This document shows positions 1-8,022 of a stretch of DNA of 42,350 nucleotides, one piece after another. The notes below the pieces were generated by a model that searched no databases, had not been told where the DNA came from, and was given only the letters and a program-made list of their open reading frames with translations. This DNA comes from an uncultured Pseudomonadota bacterium. Lineage in GTDB: Bacteria; Pseudomonadota; Alphaproteobacteria; RF32; CAG-239. The translations under genes and the position numbers were made by a program. The stretch covers positions 108,999-151,348 of the forward strand of contig CACWSG010000006.1 of the NCBI GenBank assembly GCA_902763535.1. The letters are read 5' to 3'. Numbering within the stretch: the first letter of the stretch is position 1; each line of letters opens with the position of its first letter.

Positions 1-97
1 CACACGGGAGTGTGCCGCTGAGCTTTAGGCGAACGAGCGCCGTCAACGAAGCGTAAGCGAAGTAGTCCCGCCGCTCCACCTCGTGTGGGGTTTTTTA
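1..97 (+). terminator. GC-rich structured tail with intrinsic terminator (cut by window edge)
   Basis: This stretch is much richer in G+C than the rest of the window. It contains a small hairpin at 1-14 (CACAC, loop GGGA, GTGTG) and ends with CGTGTGGGG at 82-90 followed by six T. The 3' arm CGTGTG at 82-87 can pair with CACACG at 1-6, so the terminator stem may start at or before base 1 and hold about 75 nt in its loop. A short local alternative is CCAC 76-79 with GTGG 85-88. It probably ends a transcript that begins outside the window. Its identity is unknown. Confidence 0.5.
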
Positions 98-111
98 TTC
101 TTTACTTTTTC

Positions 112-140
112 TTGAATAATAGATTCTCTTGTGCTAATAT
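112..140 (+). promoter_or_regulatory. Promoter for ackA
   Basis: A -35 box TTGAAT at 112-117 and a -10 box TAATAT at 135-140 are separated by exactly 17 bp. The start codon of ackA at 175 lies about 28 nt after the expected transcription start. The site follows the terminator ending near 97, so ackA is probably transcribed on its own. Confidence 0.5.
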
Positions 141-174
141 CCACGCAAAATCAACCTTTTTGAAAGATAATACA

Positions 175-1359
175 ATGAAAAAAATTCTTGTCTTAAATTC
201 CGGTTCGTCATCTCTAAAATATCGCTTATTTGCCTTTGATAACAATCAATCACAGCTTTTGGCCAAAGGTTTGGCTGAGCGTATCGGCATTGGCAACTCA
301 ACCTTAACTTTTCAAATCACCAATCAAGATAAACAAAAATTTGCGCTTGATTTGCCCAACCATGAAGCAGCTTTGCAAGAAATTTTCAAATTGCTTTTAG
401 GAAGTGTTTTAAATTCATTGGATGAACTTTCCGCTGTCGGACATCGTCTCGGTCATGGCGGTGAAACATTTAAACAATCAACTATCATAACCCAAGATAA
501 CATTGCACAAATCCGCGAAGCCCAAGAACTGCTTCCTTTGCATGGCAAAGCTTTTATGTTGGGCATCGAAGCTATGCAAAAGCTGCTGCCTAATATTCCG
601 CAAGTTGCCACTTTTGACACGGCTTTTCACCAAACCATGCCCAAAGAGGCTTTTCTCTATGCTCTTCCCCAAGAACAATATACCAAACACAAAATCCGCC
701 GTTATGGTTTTCACGGCACATCACATTATTATGTGTCCCGTGAATTACAAAAATTAATGCCCTCGGCGCATAAAATTATCACTTGCCACCTCGGTTCAGG
801 CGGTTCAATCACCGCCATCAAAGATGGCAAAAGCATTGACACATCTTTGGGCTTTACCGGCACATCAGGGATAACTATGGGAACAAGGTGCGGCGACATT
901 GACGGATTTGTTCCGCTTTATATTATGCAATCCCAAAACAAAACAGCCGATGAAGTTCATCTCATGCTCAACAAAGAGTGCGGATTATATGCCTTATCGG
1001 GAGGCTATTCTGACAGTCGTGATGTTGAAGATCGTTACCTTGCCGGCGACCCTCAAGCCATTACAGCTTATGATGTATATATTCACAGCATTATCAAATA
1101 TATCGGTGCCTATGTGGCGGTTCTAGGCGGTGTCGATGCCATAGTGTTCACAGCAGGAATTGGTGAGAATTCGCCGCTCTTGCGCCAAAAAGTTTGCGAA
1201 AAATTGGCATATTTGGGGGTTAAACTTGACCTGCAAGCCAACGACATGAAAGGTCAAACCAAAGAAATTTCCACTCCTGACAGCAAGGTCAAAATTTGGG
1301 TAATTCCCACAGATGAAGAATTGGTTATTGCTGAAGACACCTACAAGTTGACGGCTTAA
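175..1359 (+). CDS. ackA: Acetate kinase
   Basis: The gene encodes a 394-residue cytosolic acetate kinase (ASKHA fold), which interconverts acetyl phosphate + ADP and acetate + ATP. The family's signature blocks are present in order: NSGSSSLKY at residues 8-16, GHRLGHGG, TFDTAFHQTMP, YGFHGTSH, GTRCGDIDG, FTAGIGENS and the C-terminal PTDEELVIAED. These carry the usual catalytic Arg, Asp, His, Arg and Glu. An in-frame ORF extends upstream to 85, but homology begins at the ATG at 175, and the promoter at 112-140 lies inside that extension. The phosphate loop reads CHLGSGGS instead of the usual CHLGNGAS, a mild deviation. Phosphotransacetylase (pta), its common partner, is not adjacent. A propionate kinase is a less likely alternative. 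Confidence 0.95.
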   Translation: MKKILVLNSGSSSLKYRLFAFDNNQSQLLAKGLAERIGIGNSTLTFQITNQDKQKFALDLPNHEAALQEIFKLLLGSVLNSLDELSAVGHRLGHGGETFKQSTIITQDNIAQIREAQELLPLHGKAFMLGIEAMQKLLPNIPQVATFDTAFHQTMPKEAFLYALPQEQYTKHKIRRYGFHGTSHYYVSRELQKLMPSAHKIITCHLGSGGSITAIKDGKSIDTSLGFTGTSGITMGTRCGDIDGFVPLYIMQSQNKTADEVHLMLNKECGLYALSGGYSDSRDVEDRYLAGDPQAITAYDVYIHSIIKYIGAYVAVLGGVDAIVFTAGIGENSPLLRQKVCEKLAYLGVKLDLQANDMKGQTKEISTPDSKVKIWVIPTDEELVIAEDTYKLTA

Positions 1360-1370
1360 TTATTCCTCAA

Positions 1371-1400
1371 AAAAGGCTCAAAACTTTGAGCCTTTTTTTT
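1371..1400. terminator. Bidirectional intrinsic terminator between ackA and the unknown gene
   Basis: GGCTCA at 1375-1380 pairs with TGAGCC at 1387-1392. Flanking A and T runs extend the stem and give a U tract in either direction. The hairpin lies between the stops of the convergent genes ending at 1359 (+) and 1400 (-), so it can end both transcripts. Confidence 0.85.
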
Positions 1401-2155
1401 TATTTTTTATGTTCTATTTGTAAAAAATCGGATTGTTTCCCTAACTTTTCCAGCATATTTGCTATCTCTTTTGCCGGATCGGCACTGCTAAACAATTTGG
1501 CTGTAAATTCCACCGGGTCAATTTGCTCCGTCAGCTGCTTAGCAGCTGCCTCAGCAAACACTCTGCGAAATGCATCTTGCATATCATCTTTTTGATGTTG
1601 TGTCTTTTCGCGAAAATGTCGATAACATTTGCGCTGAAATCTGGCAAACTCATAAACTTGGGAACCGCCGCGCCTGAAATTAATATCGTCATCCAAATAA
1701 ATACCCTTATAATCAGCAAGTCCCATAAGTCCGCGACCTTTGTTGTCGCTGTATAACATCCATTCAAACACCAAATTTTCGCTTAAAACGCCATCCAAAA
1801 CTTCTCGCCCCATAGCTCCGAAGTTTACAATCATATTGCCGTTTTTATTGCGTTCTACCCTTATATTATCTTCAAAAAATTCTTTGGTATATACTTTGCG
1901 CGAAAAATTTTTAGTCAAAGCAACTGCCAACGACAAAGCGACCAATCCTTTTTTTAGCTCTTCACCTGATTTATAAAAAATTTTACGCGGATCACGCAAA
2001 ACTTCCGCATCATCTTCCACCTGCATAACCGCAAATTGATTAAGCTGATTCAGCAATCTTTTTTCTTCATCGCTCAACTCAAGATTGCTGACAATTTCAC
2101 AATTGACAGCTTGCCCTATAAAATCATCCAATACTTTTCTTTCCGCATTATTCAT
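1400..2155 (-). CDS. Hypothetical protein, 251 aa
   Basis: I do not recognise the family. The ATG at 2155 is chosen because AGGGA lies 7 nt upstream; an in-frame TTG at 2161 is the alternative. The protein is hydrophilic, rich in charged residues, and has no signal peptide or membrane segment, so it is probably cytosolic. The N-terminal third is acidic and probably helical. The middle has aromatic and Gly-rich stretches such as RRGGSQVYEFARFQRKCYRH, and the C-terminus is a predicted helical segment. It has its own promoter at 2184-2212 and shares a terminator with ackA. No catalytic motif is visible and the neighbours give no functional hint. Confidence 0.7.
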   Translation of the reverse strand: MNNAERKVLDDFIGQAVNCEIVSNLELSDEEKRLLNQLNQFAVMQVEDDAEVLRDPRKIFYKSGEELKKGLVALSLAVALTKNFSRKVYTKEFFEDNIRVERNKNGNMIVNFGAMGREVLDGVLSENLVFEWMLYSDNKGRGLMGLADYKGIYLDDDINFRRGGSQVYEFARFQRKCYRHFREKTQHQKDDMQDAFRRVFAEAAAKQLTEQIDPVEFTAKLFSSADPAKEIANMLEKLGKQSDFLQIEHKK

Positions 2156-2183
2156 TTGCAAATCCCTTTCGGCTTATTGCAAT

Positions 2184-2212
2184 ATAATACATTATTTTAC
2201 TATTTATGTAAA
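2184..2212 (-). promoter_or_regulatory. Promoter for the unknown gene 1400-2155
   Basis: On the minus strand TTTACA (2207-2212) and TATTAT (2184-2189) are 17 bp apart. The expected transcription start is about 20-25 nt upstream of the ATG at 2155. Confidence 0.5.
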
Positions 2213-2259
2213 CATATCTTTAAAACTATGACCAATGTCTAAATTTTTATTTTTTTCGC

Positions 2260-2498
2260 TTGAGTTTTTAAGAGTTTCGCATTAGCCTGAAAAGTAGAAC
2301 AACCGATGATTGTTCTGGGGTGTGACAACCTCTTTTCACGCGTCAAAATAGTGTAAGACGTTAAATTTTACACGCCTAACGGTTATTTAAACAAATGACT
2401 GGAAGGCGGTAAAATAAGCCTTTGCGGTCAATATACCGCACTATCTCGTGAAAATAGTTGTCAACTTCCAGTCGCCTTCATCAGGCGGCTTTTTTTTT
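2260..2498 (+). ncRNA. Structured leader or small RNA with intrinsic terminator
   Basis: The 365-bp gap between the divergent genes at 2155 and 2527 holds a compact set of inverted repeats. A weak promoter (TTGAGT 2260-2265, 17 bp, TAGCCT 2283-2288) would start RNA near 2295, just before a perfect 7-bp hairpin (AGAACAA 2296-2302 with TTGTTCT 2310-2316). Next comes GTGTAA pairing with TTACAC at about 2351-2373. A 9-bp stem GACTGGAAG 2397-2405 / CTTCCAGTC 2465-2473 encloses two hairpins (GCGGT 2424-2428 with ACCGC 2435-2439; ACTAT 2440-2444 with ATAGT 2454-2458). A strong terminator stem (2471-2477 with 2483-2489) is followed by nine T. I do not recognise a known riboswitch, 6S, SRP, tmRNA or RNase P RNA. 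It may be an attenuating leader of the lipoprotein gene or a free-standing small RNA. Confidence 0.55.
2471..2498 (+). terminator. Intrinsic terminator 28 nt before the lipoprotein start
   Basis: The stem GTCGCCT 2471-2477 / AGGCGGC 2483-2489 (7 bp, one G-T pair) has a 5-nt loop and is followed by a T run at 2490-2498. Its 5' arm can pair instead with 2402-2410, which would prevent the terminator from forming. Confidence 0.85.
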
Positions 2499-2526
2499 AA
2501 TATTTAGAAAAAAGGAAGTTTGAAAA

Positions 2527-3111
2527 ATGAATAAGAAAATTGCTTTAGTTTCAATTTTGGCTTTGACCGCATGTGGGACAATTTTTAACGGCACCAGCCA
2601 AGATATGAGTTTTGATTCCAATGTTAAAGGTGTAACTATCTACATCAACGGGGTAAAGGCCTGTAAAACTCCTTGCGTTTATCCGATTGACCGCTCATCG
2701 TCAACTGTGGTTGCCGTTGCCAAAAAAGATGGTTATGAAGACCAACAACAAATCTTAAAATCATCTTTAAGCACCGCATCAATTCTCAACTTGACTTTTT
2801 GGCCCAGTTGGCTGACCGATGTGGCAACCGGCGGTATGTGGCAATATAGTCGTGACGGAGTTTATATCGATATGGAAAAACCTGCAACTAAACACGCCGA
2901 ATTGCAAAAAATCAAAAAAGCTGTGGCAACCCGCAGATTCGCGCTTTATAACTATGGTGAATTGAAAATTGAAGCCGCTAAGGGACAACAAGGTGAGTAT
3001 GTTACCGCTATTTCAGCTTTGATCAACCAAAGTCCGCAACAAACAATGTCGATTATCAATCAAGCTCAAAATGAAGTCCATTTAGCCCATTTACTGACCG
3101 AAATTAAATAA
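2527..3111 (+). CDS. Lipoprotein with PEGA-like region
   Basis: The gene encodes a 194-residue predicted lipoprotein. A short type II signal peptide ends in the lipobox LTAC, with the lipidated Cys at residue 16. Residues about 33-80 (start GVTIYINGVKACKTPC, then AVAKKDGYEDQQQ) resemble a PEGA-type beta domain, often found in envelope proteins. Two Cys (46 and 50) in KACKTPC could form a disulfide. A hydrophobic stretch around NLTFWPSWLTDVATGG follows, and the rest is probably helical. The start has AAGGAAG upstream. The gene lies 28 nt after an intrinsic terminator and has no promoter visible in between, so expression may depend on readthrough of the leader. Exact role unknown. Confidence 0.75.
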   Translation: MNKKIALVSILALTACGTIFNGTSQDMSFDSNVKGVTIYINGVKACKTPCVYPIDRSSSTVVAVAKKDGYEDQQQILKSSLSTASILNLTFWPSWLTDVATGGMWQYSRDGVYIDMEKPATKHAELQKIKKAVATRRFALYNYGELKIEAAKGQQGEYVTAISALINQSPQQTMSIINQAQNEVHLAHLLTEIK

Positions 3112-3182
3112 CAGCAGCTCGCTTTCTCTTTAGCGCGATACCTAAAAAACCGCGGAGAACGGTTTAGATAGAGTTAAAATAA

Positions 3183-3232
3183 GAGGGGATAAAATTTTAG
3201 TGTAGATAGACCTACATGAATTTTATCCCCTC
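3183..3232. repeat. Long inverted repeat between convergent genes (probable bidirectional terminator)
   Basis: A perfect 14-bp stem (GAGGGGATAAAATT 3183-3196 with AATTTTATCCCCTC 3219-3232) encloses a second 5-bp hairpin (TGTAG 3201-3205 with CTACA 3212-3216). Smaller hairpins flank it: AAACCG/CGGTTT near 3148-3166 and GGCTC/GAGCC at about 3240-3254. It lies between the convergent lipoprotein and hppA genes. The T tracts are short, so it is an imperfect terminator and may also protect RNA ends or be a repeat family member. Confidence 0.65.
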
Positions 3233-3274
3233 GCGATTTTGGCTCTAGATGAGCCGTTATACGCAGTTTTTATT

Positions 3275-5695
3275 TTAGTCTTTGACTTTAGGCTCTATGC
3301 GCATGCAGTAGAACGATCTCCATACAAAGATCAAGCCCAAAACAAAGAAGGCAATTCCTAACCCCATTGATACACACTTCGGAGCGGATACGGCCATTTC
3401 AACTGCCAATAATCCGAACAAAGTGGTAAATTTAATAATCGGGTTCAAAGCCACTGATGAAGTATCCTTGTAAGGATCACCAACGGTGTCGCCTACAACT
3501 GATGCATCATGCAGCGGTGTGCCTTTTTCGTTTAAGTCAACTTCAACCACCTTCTTGGCATTATCCCAAGCACCGCCGGCATTAGCCATATACAAGGCTT
3601 GGAACAAACCAAATACTGCAATTGAAATCAAGTAGCTGGCAAACAAGTTTGCATCAAAGCAAGCAAAAGCAATCGTAAACGAGAAGATTACGATAAAGAT
3701 ATTGAACATACCTTTTTGTGCATACAATGTGCAAATTTGAACAACTTTCTTGGAATCTTCAATCGAAGCAGCTTTAGCTGTATTAAGTTTAATGTGTTTC
3801 TTAATATAGTTAACTGCACGATATGCACCGGTCGAAACCGCCTGCATTGAAGCACCCGAGAACCAGAAGATAACCGCACCACCTAAGATGATACCGAACA
3901 AAACTTCCGGATCCAGCAAGTTGAGTTTCAAGTTTAACAACAAGATGATTGAGAAAATCATGGTTGTCGCACCGATAACCGCAGTACCGATCAAAACCGG
4001 TTTTGCCGTAGCCTTAAAGGTGTTACCGGCAGAGTCATTGGCTTCCAAGTGATGTTTACCTTTTTCAAAGTCAGGTTTGAAACCATATTGGCTCTTAATT
4101 TCTTTCTCAATGCCTTTAATGTTCTCAATTTGTGACAATTCGAATACAGATTGAGCATTATCGGTAACCGGACCATAACTGTCAACAGCGATAGTAACCG
4201 GACCCATACCGAGCATACCGAAAGCAACCAAACCAAAGGCAAACACTGTCGGATAAACCATAAATCCATCTAAGCCGGTGCGTGCAGTGAAATAAGCAAC
4301 TGCCATCAAACCGACCATAACCAAACCTTGCCAGAAAGCTGAGAAGTTACCGGCAACAATACCGGAAATGATGTTCAACGAAGCACCGGCCTCGCGTGAA
4401 GCATTAACAACTTCTTCAACATGCTTTGACTTGGAAGATGTAAAGATTTTGGTAAATTCCGGAATCAAAGCCGCGGCCAAAGTTCCGCAAGAAATGATAA
4501 CCGAGAGTTTCCACCACAGGTTGGCATCCAACCCGCCGATCATAACATAAGATACACCAAATGTTACAGCGATAGAAATCAATGATGTCAACCAAATCAA
4601 GCTGGTTAAAGGTTTCTCAAAATCAAATGACTTTTTGTTGCCAAAAACAGCCTTCGAGCAAATTCCGTTCAACCAATAGGCAACGATAGAAGTCAAAATC
4701 ATCAACAAACGCATGGTAAAAATCCAAACAATCAAGCGAGCTTGAATATCAACGCCATTGGCCATCAATACCAAATCGCCGTTGTTGGCATACATCATGC
4801 CGGCACCTAAAACGATAAAGCTAACCAAAGCCACACCGGTAACACCGTATGTCTCAAAACCATCAGCGGTAGGTCCGACTGAATCGCCGGCATTATCACC
4901 GGTACAGTCAGCAATCACACCCGGGTTACGAGCATCGTCTTCGTCAATCTTGAAAATGATTTTCATCAAGTCAGCACCGATATCGGCAATCTTGGTAAAA
5001 ATACCACCGCAAATACGCAAGGCTGAAGCACCGAGCGATTCGCCGATAGCAAATCCGATAAAGCAAGCACCGGCATTTTCTTTGTCAACAAAGAGCAAAA
5101 TTGAAATCATCATAATGAGTTCAACGCAAACCAACAAAACGCCGATTGACATACCTGAACGCAAAGGCAGGTTCATAACCGGATAGGGTTTGCCTTTGAG
5201 CGACATAAAGGCAGTGCGAGAGTTGGCATAAGTATTGATTCTCATACCGAACCAAGCAACTGAGAACGAGCCCAAAATACCCAATACCGACCAACCCAAA
5301 ACTGTCATAACTTTTGGCAGCGGTGTGTGGTTCAAATAGTAGAAATAGTAGAAAATACAAGCTGCAATGAATACCTCGAGCAAAACCAACAATTTGGCTT
5401 GCTGGCGCATATAGGTTTTGCAAGTTTCATAAATGGTATTGGAAACTTTCAACATAGCCTCATGTGCAGGCAGCTTTTTAATACCGAAAAATTCGCACAA
5501 TCCGAACAGCATTCCGAATGCGCAAAGTCCCAAGCCATACAACAAAATCTGTGAACCCGTAATCGAGTAACCGAAAATGTCATAAGCTACATCCAAAGAC
5601 GGAACTTTCAAATCCATCTCGGAAGCAAATGCAGCATTAGCTGTTGCCAAGAGAATAGCTCCAGCCCATGCACTTACTTTTTTTAAGTTTATCAT
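3275..5695 (-). CDS. hppA: Membrane-bound proton-pumping pyrophosphatase
   Basis: The gene encodes an 806-residue polytopic inner-membrane pyrophosphatase, which couples pyrophosphate hydrolysis to ion export. Family hallmarks are clear. The acidic substrate/Mg block DDARNPGVIADCTGDNAGD lies near residues 250-270, and a second acidic block near the C-terminus reads DTVGDPYKDTSSVALNP. Near residue 560 the motif GNTFKATAK has Lys at the position that distinguishes K+-independent H+ pumps (Lys) from K+-dependent enzymes (Ala), so a K+-independent H+ pump is inferred; the nearby usual Thr is Ala. At 806 residues it is longer than the common 660-770, partly from a signal-like N-terminal helix ending near AFASE. 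AAGGA precedes the ATG at 5695. It appears to be transcribed alone. Confidence 0.95.
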   Translation of the reverse strand: MINLKKVSAWAGAILLATANAAFASEMDLKVPSLDVAYDIFGYSITGSQILLYGLGLCAFGMLFGLCEFFGIKKLPAHEAMLKVSNTIYETCKTYMRQQAKLLVLLEVFIAACIFYYFYYLNHTPLPKVMTVLGWSVLGILGSFSVAWFGMRINTYANSRTAFMSLKGKPYPVMNLPLRSGMSIGVLLVCVELIMMISILLFVDKENAGACFIGFAIGESLGASALRICGGIFTKIADIGADLMKIIFKIDEDDARNPGVIADCTGDNAGDSVGPTADGFETYGVTGVALVSFIVLGAGMMYANNGDLVLMANGVDIQARLIVWIFTMRLLMILTSIVAYWLNGICSKAVFGNKKSFDFEKPLTSLIWLTSLISIAVTFGVSYVMIGGLDANLWWKLSVIISCGTLAAALIPEFTKIFTSSKSKHVEEVVNASREAGASLNIISGIVAGNFSAFWQGLVMVGLMAVAYFTARTGLDGFMVYPTVFAFGLVAFGMLGMGPVTIAVDSYGPVTDNAQSVFELSQIENIKGIEKEIKSQYGFKPDFEKGKHHLEANDSAGNTFKATAKPVLIGTAVIGATTMIFSIILLLNLKLNLLDPEVLFGIILGGAVIFWFSGASMQAVSTGAYRAVNYIKKHIKLNTAKAASIEDSKKVVQICTLYAQKGMFNIFIVIFSFTIAFACFDANLFASYLISIAVFGLFQALYMANAGGAWDNAKKVVEVDLNEKGTPLHDASVVGDTVGDPYKDTSSVALNPIIKFTTLFGLLAVEMAVSAPKCVSMGLGIAFFVLGLIFVWRSFYCMRIEPKVKD

Positions 5696-5728
5696 TTTAG
5701 ATTCCTTAATAGTTTAAACACAAATACA

Positions 5729-5756
5729 AACATAGCCCGAAGCACCTTTAAAACAA
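5729..5756 (-). promoter_or_regulatory. Possible promoter for hppA
   Basis: On the minus strand TTGTTT (5751-5756) and TATGTT (5729-5734) are 16 bp apart. This places the RNA start about 25-30 nt upstream of the hppA ATG. The match is moderate, and other TA-rich boxes exist further upstream. Confidence 0.35.
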
Positions 5757-5846
5757 GGTTTATCGATTCGCTATATTATGACCCAAATCATACTCAGAAG
5801 AGTCTAAAAAATCAATTAAATAAAACAAACTTTGTTAGATTCTTTT

Positions 5847-6413
5847 TCACACTATCGTCAGCGCAAAAATTCCCGATACAACATAGAAAACTATTCCGCT
5901 CTTATACATACTCGCCACCTTAAAGTCAGCCTTTGACGGCATGGCGTTTTCAATAATCACCGTTTGCAACAATATATAAAGTATACAATTAACTAAAGTC
6001 GGCTTCATCTCCGGCAACAAATAACGATTGATATAAAACCCGATTGGCAACAGCAACAGTGGTGCCAAGGCGGAAGGTACCGCATTATAAAAAGTTACAT
6101 TGCGAAACCCGACACTGCCCATCACATAACCCTCTATACTCCTTTGCGGCAAAATCTTAAAATTGCACGGTCGGGCATTCAGTATCAGACCTATCGTAAA
6201 ATGCATCAATTCATGCAATAATGTACCGGGAATATTGATTAGAGCTGCCCAAAACATAGAACGATAAGTATAATGTTTCAAATGCATCAACCCGATTACC
6301 AATAAAATCAGGAAAAATCGATTATTAAAAAAAGCATCTAAAAATTCCGCAGAGTTGAGATAGTTCCACCACATCTCTATTTTCATCTGCCTAACAGAAA
6401 AAATATCCCCCAT
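5847..6413 (-). CDS. Membrane protein with HExxH motif (M50-like putative metallopeptidase)
   Basis: The gene encodes a 188-residue integral membrane protein with about four or five hydrophobic segments. Residues 67-71 read HELMH within a hydrophobic stretch (GTLLHELMHFTIG), the zinc-binding HExxH of membrane-embedded M50-type peptidases. A later AMPSKADFKVA segment has an Asp in the region where such proteins carry a third zinc ligand. No PDZ or other accessory domain is present. The ATG overlaps the end of the TetR gene within a base or two (6413 versus 6415), so the two are translationally coupled. That suggests the regulator controls this protein. Proteolytic activity and substrate are unproven. 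A related HExxH protein is encoded at 9379-10056. Confidence 0.7.
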   Translation of the reverse strand: MGDIFSVRQMKIEMWWNYLNSAEFLDAFFNNRFFLILLVIGLMHLKHYTYRSMFWAALINIPGTLLHELMHFTIGLILNARPCNFKILPQRSIEGYVMGSVGFRNVTFYNAVPSALAPLLLLPIGFYINRYLLPEMKPTLVNCILYILLQTVIIENAMPSKADFKVASMYKSGIVFYVVSGIFALTIV

Positions 6414-6414
6414 C

Positions 6415-7035
6415 CTACCTCAAACTATAAAGTCCGACCACATAAGTATTCATCAGCAATTTACACAAATTGCGCCGATTAAGGCCTGATTTTTCTCTTA
6501 GCTTATTACCCAATAAATAACCGCTCAAAGCAAACAAGCTCATCTCCAAAACTTTTATCATCATGCGCTTTTCTTTGGCACTTATATCACCAATCAAATC
6601 CACCGCTTGCAAACAAATAAGCATATCAATTTTTTTAATGATTCGTGCCTCTGCTATTGTGCTCTTAGCTGCACCGGTTGATAAATGACGATTGTATAAC
6701 AAACTCCACAAATTCGGATTCGCTATAATATAAGCAGCCAAAACATCGGCATAGCGATTAAGATTATTGAATGCATTTTTGCTCATGCTTACTTTTTTCA
6801 TCTGCTCGTACAATTCTTCCAAAGTCATGGCATTTTGAATGGCAATATAATTATCCATCGTGCCGAAAATACTATAAATCATACCGACCGAAGAATTGGA
6901 TTTCAGCGCCAATTTGCGCGCACTCAAAGCCTTTATGCCGCCTTCGGCTACCATTTTGCGCCCCACCGCCACCAATGTCTTTTTAATTCTGTTGTGCACA
7001 AAATTCTTCAATCTCTCATCTTTGGTCTCAAACAT
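6415..7035 (-). CDS. TetR-family transcriptional regulator
   Basis: The gene encodes a 206-residue cytosolic regulator. Residues about 20-70 form the TetR DNA-binding domain: a helix with LVAVGRKMVAEGGIKALSAR, then the helix-turn-helix KLALKSNSSVGMIYSIFGTMDNY, close to the family's usual V-G-x-x-Y-x-x-F pattern. The remaining helical domain would bind a ligand and dimerise; the ligand is unknown. The gene is divergent from the secreted-protein gene at 7156 and is the first cistron of a pair with the HExxH membrane protein. By analogy with divergent TetR genes it may regulate itself and perhaps 7156. I found no clear palindromic operator in the 120-bp gap. Confidence 0.85.
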   Translation of the reverse strand: MFETKDERLKNFVHNRIKKTLVAVGRKMVAEGGIKALSARKLALKSNSSVGMIYSIFGTMDNYIAIQNAMTLEELYEQMKKVSMSKNAFNNLNRYADVLAAYIIANPNLWSLLYNRHLSTGAAKSTIAEARIIKKIDMLICLQAVDLIGDISAKEKRMMIKVLEMSLFALSGYLLGNKLREKSGLNRRNLCKLLMNTYVVGLYSLR

Positions 7036-7067
7036 AAAATCAATCCCAACTTTTCAAATAAAAAAAA

Positions 7068-7096
7068 TTGCAAATATCACAAACTTATGCTTATAT
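7068..7096 (+). promoter_or_regulatory. Promoter for the secreted-protein / Mur ligase operon
   Basis: TTGCAA (7068-7073) and TTATAT (7091-7096) are separated by 17 bp. The RNA would start near 7103, about 50 nt before the ATG at 7156. The gap is shared with the divergent TetR gene. Confidence 0.5.
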
Positions 7097-7155
7097 TAAA
7101 TATATTAGTAACAGGTTCAATTTAATTTTGCAACATAACACAAGGATATTTAACA

Positions 7156-8007
7156 ATGAAAAAAGTTATAATGGCTGTAATGGGTATGTTTTTAATCTCC
7201 AACGCTGCTGCCGAAGATGATTATACTTCCTCCAATTTGTTGTTTGACGATTCCGATATAATAGTCAGAGCCGAAACCTCTGCCGATCAATCCCAAGGTG
7301 CAAACGAACAATCAGAAGAACAAGCCGTAAGTTCGGCCAAAGCCTTGTTAAAACAAACTCCTCGCAAATTAATCGGCGAAGATATTCCGGCTTTTAATTC
7401 AATCAAAAAAAATTTAAGCCAAACCAATTCTGCTCAAACTTTTCCTGCTCCCTTCGGGCTGTTATGGAATGCTTCAGTTGCAACAACCCGCAACCAAGGT
7501 GTTGTGCTGGATTTTGTTGAAATAAAAGATCATCCTAATTCTTATCAGGCTTCTCGTCTGCCCAAAATGGTCGATTTTTTTGACCGCGTATATTTATCTT
7601 TTGGTGATACTGACGAGCTTTATCGCATCTTAGCATATTCCCAACTTGTAGATGATGATGCCTCTGCAAATAAAATTCTGACTTATTATAAAACTTACTC
7701 TGAATATCTGAATAAAAAATATGGCAACATGAAACAAGAATTCACTCCGGCAAAAGTCGCTAAAAAAGTTAGAAATGCCCAAGGCAAGGAAACCATCACC
7801 GAAGAAGATGCTCCTATCGGCAATCCTGAATTTTTAACCCAGCTTGAAAACGGCACTGCTGTTCTGTTTTCAACCTATCACAATGACAAAATTGAAGTAA
7901 CTTTAAGTATTAGTGTTGACGGCGACCAAAAAAGCTATATAGTCATAGACTATTCTAACCTGCAAGTTATCAAACAACAGGAAAATTCGACAATCGACGC
8001 ACTATAA
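7156..8007 (+). CDS. Secreted protein of unknown function, 283 aa
   Basis: A typical signal peptide (MKKVIMAVMGMFLISNAAA, cleavage probably just before EDDY) sends this protein to the periplasm or beyond. The mature part begins with an acidic, low-complexity linker rich in Ser, Gln and Glu (residues about 20-65). A globular region of about 200 residues with mixed helix and strand follows. No Cys is seen in the mature part and I recognise no domain. It is followed after 15 nt by the MurC-like ligase and probably shares its transcript, so a link to the envelope is plausible but unproven. An ACAAGGA-like ribosome site lies upstream. Confidence 0.75.
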   Translation: MKKVIMAVMGMFLISNAAAEDDYTSSNLLFDDSDIIVRAETSADQSQGANEQSEEQAVSSAKALLKQTPRKLIGEDIPAFNSIKKNLSQTNSAQTFPAPFGLLWNASVATTRNQGVVLDFVEIKDHPNSYQASRLPKMVDFFDRVYLSFGDTDELYRILAYSQLVDDDASANKILTYYKTYSEYLNKKYGNMKQEFTPAKVAKKVRNAQGKETITEEDAPIGNPEFLTQLENGTAVLFSTYHNDKIEVTLSISVDGDQKSYIVIDYSNLQVIKQQENSTIDAL

Positions 8008-8022
8008 GAACTGGACGGCACA

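Noticed and set aside
85..174. N-terminal extension of acetate kinase
   Set aside because: The family start is at 175, and the ackA promoter at 112-140 lies inside the extension.
2295..2498. Known RNAs (SAM riboswitch, 6S, SRP RNA, tmRNA, RNase P RNA)
   Set aside because: The short CCGATGA matches a SAM-I element only by chance length; other conserved parts are missing, and none of the other RNAs' core sequences are present.
4758..5186. 142-codon open frame on the plus strand inside hppA
   Set aside because: It lies antisense to a strongly conserved part of hppA, has no ribosome site and its composition follows the opposite gene.
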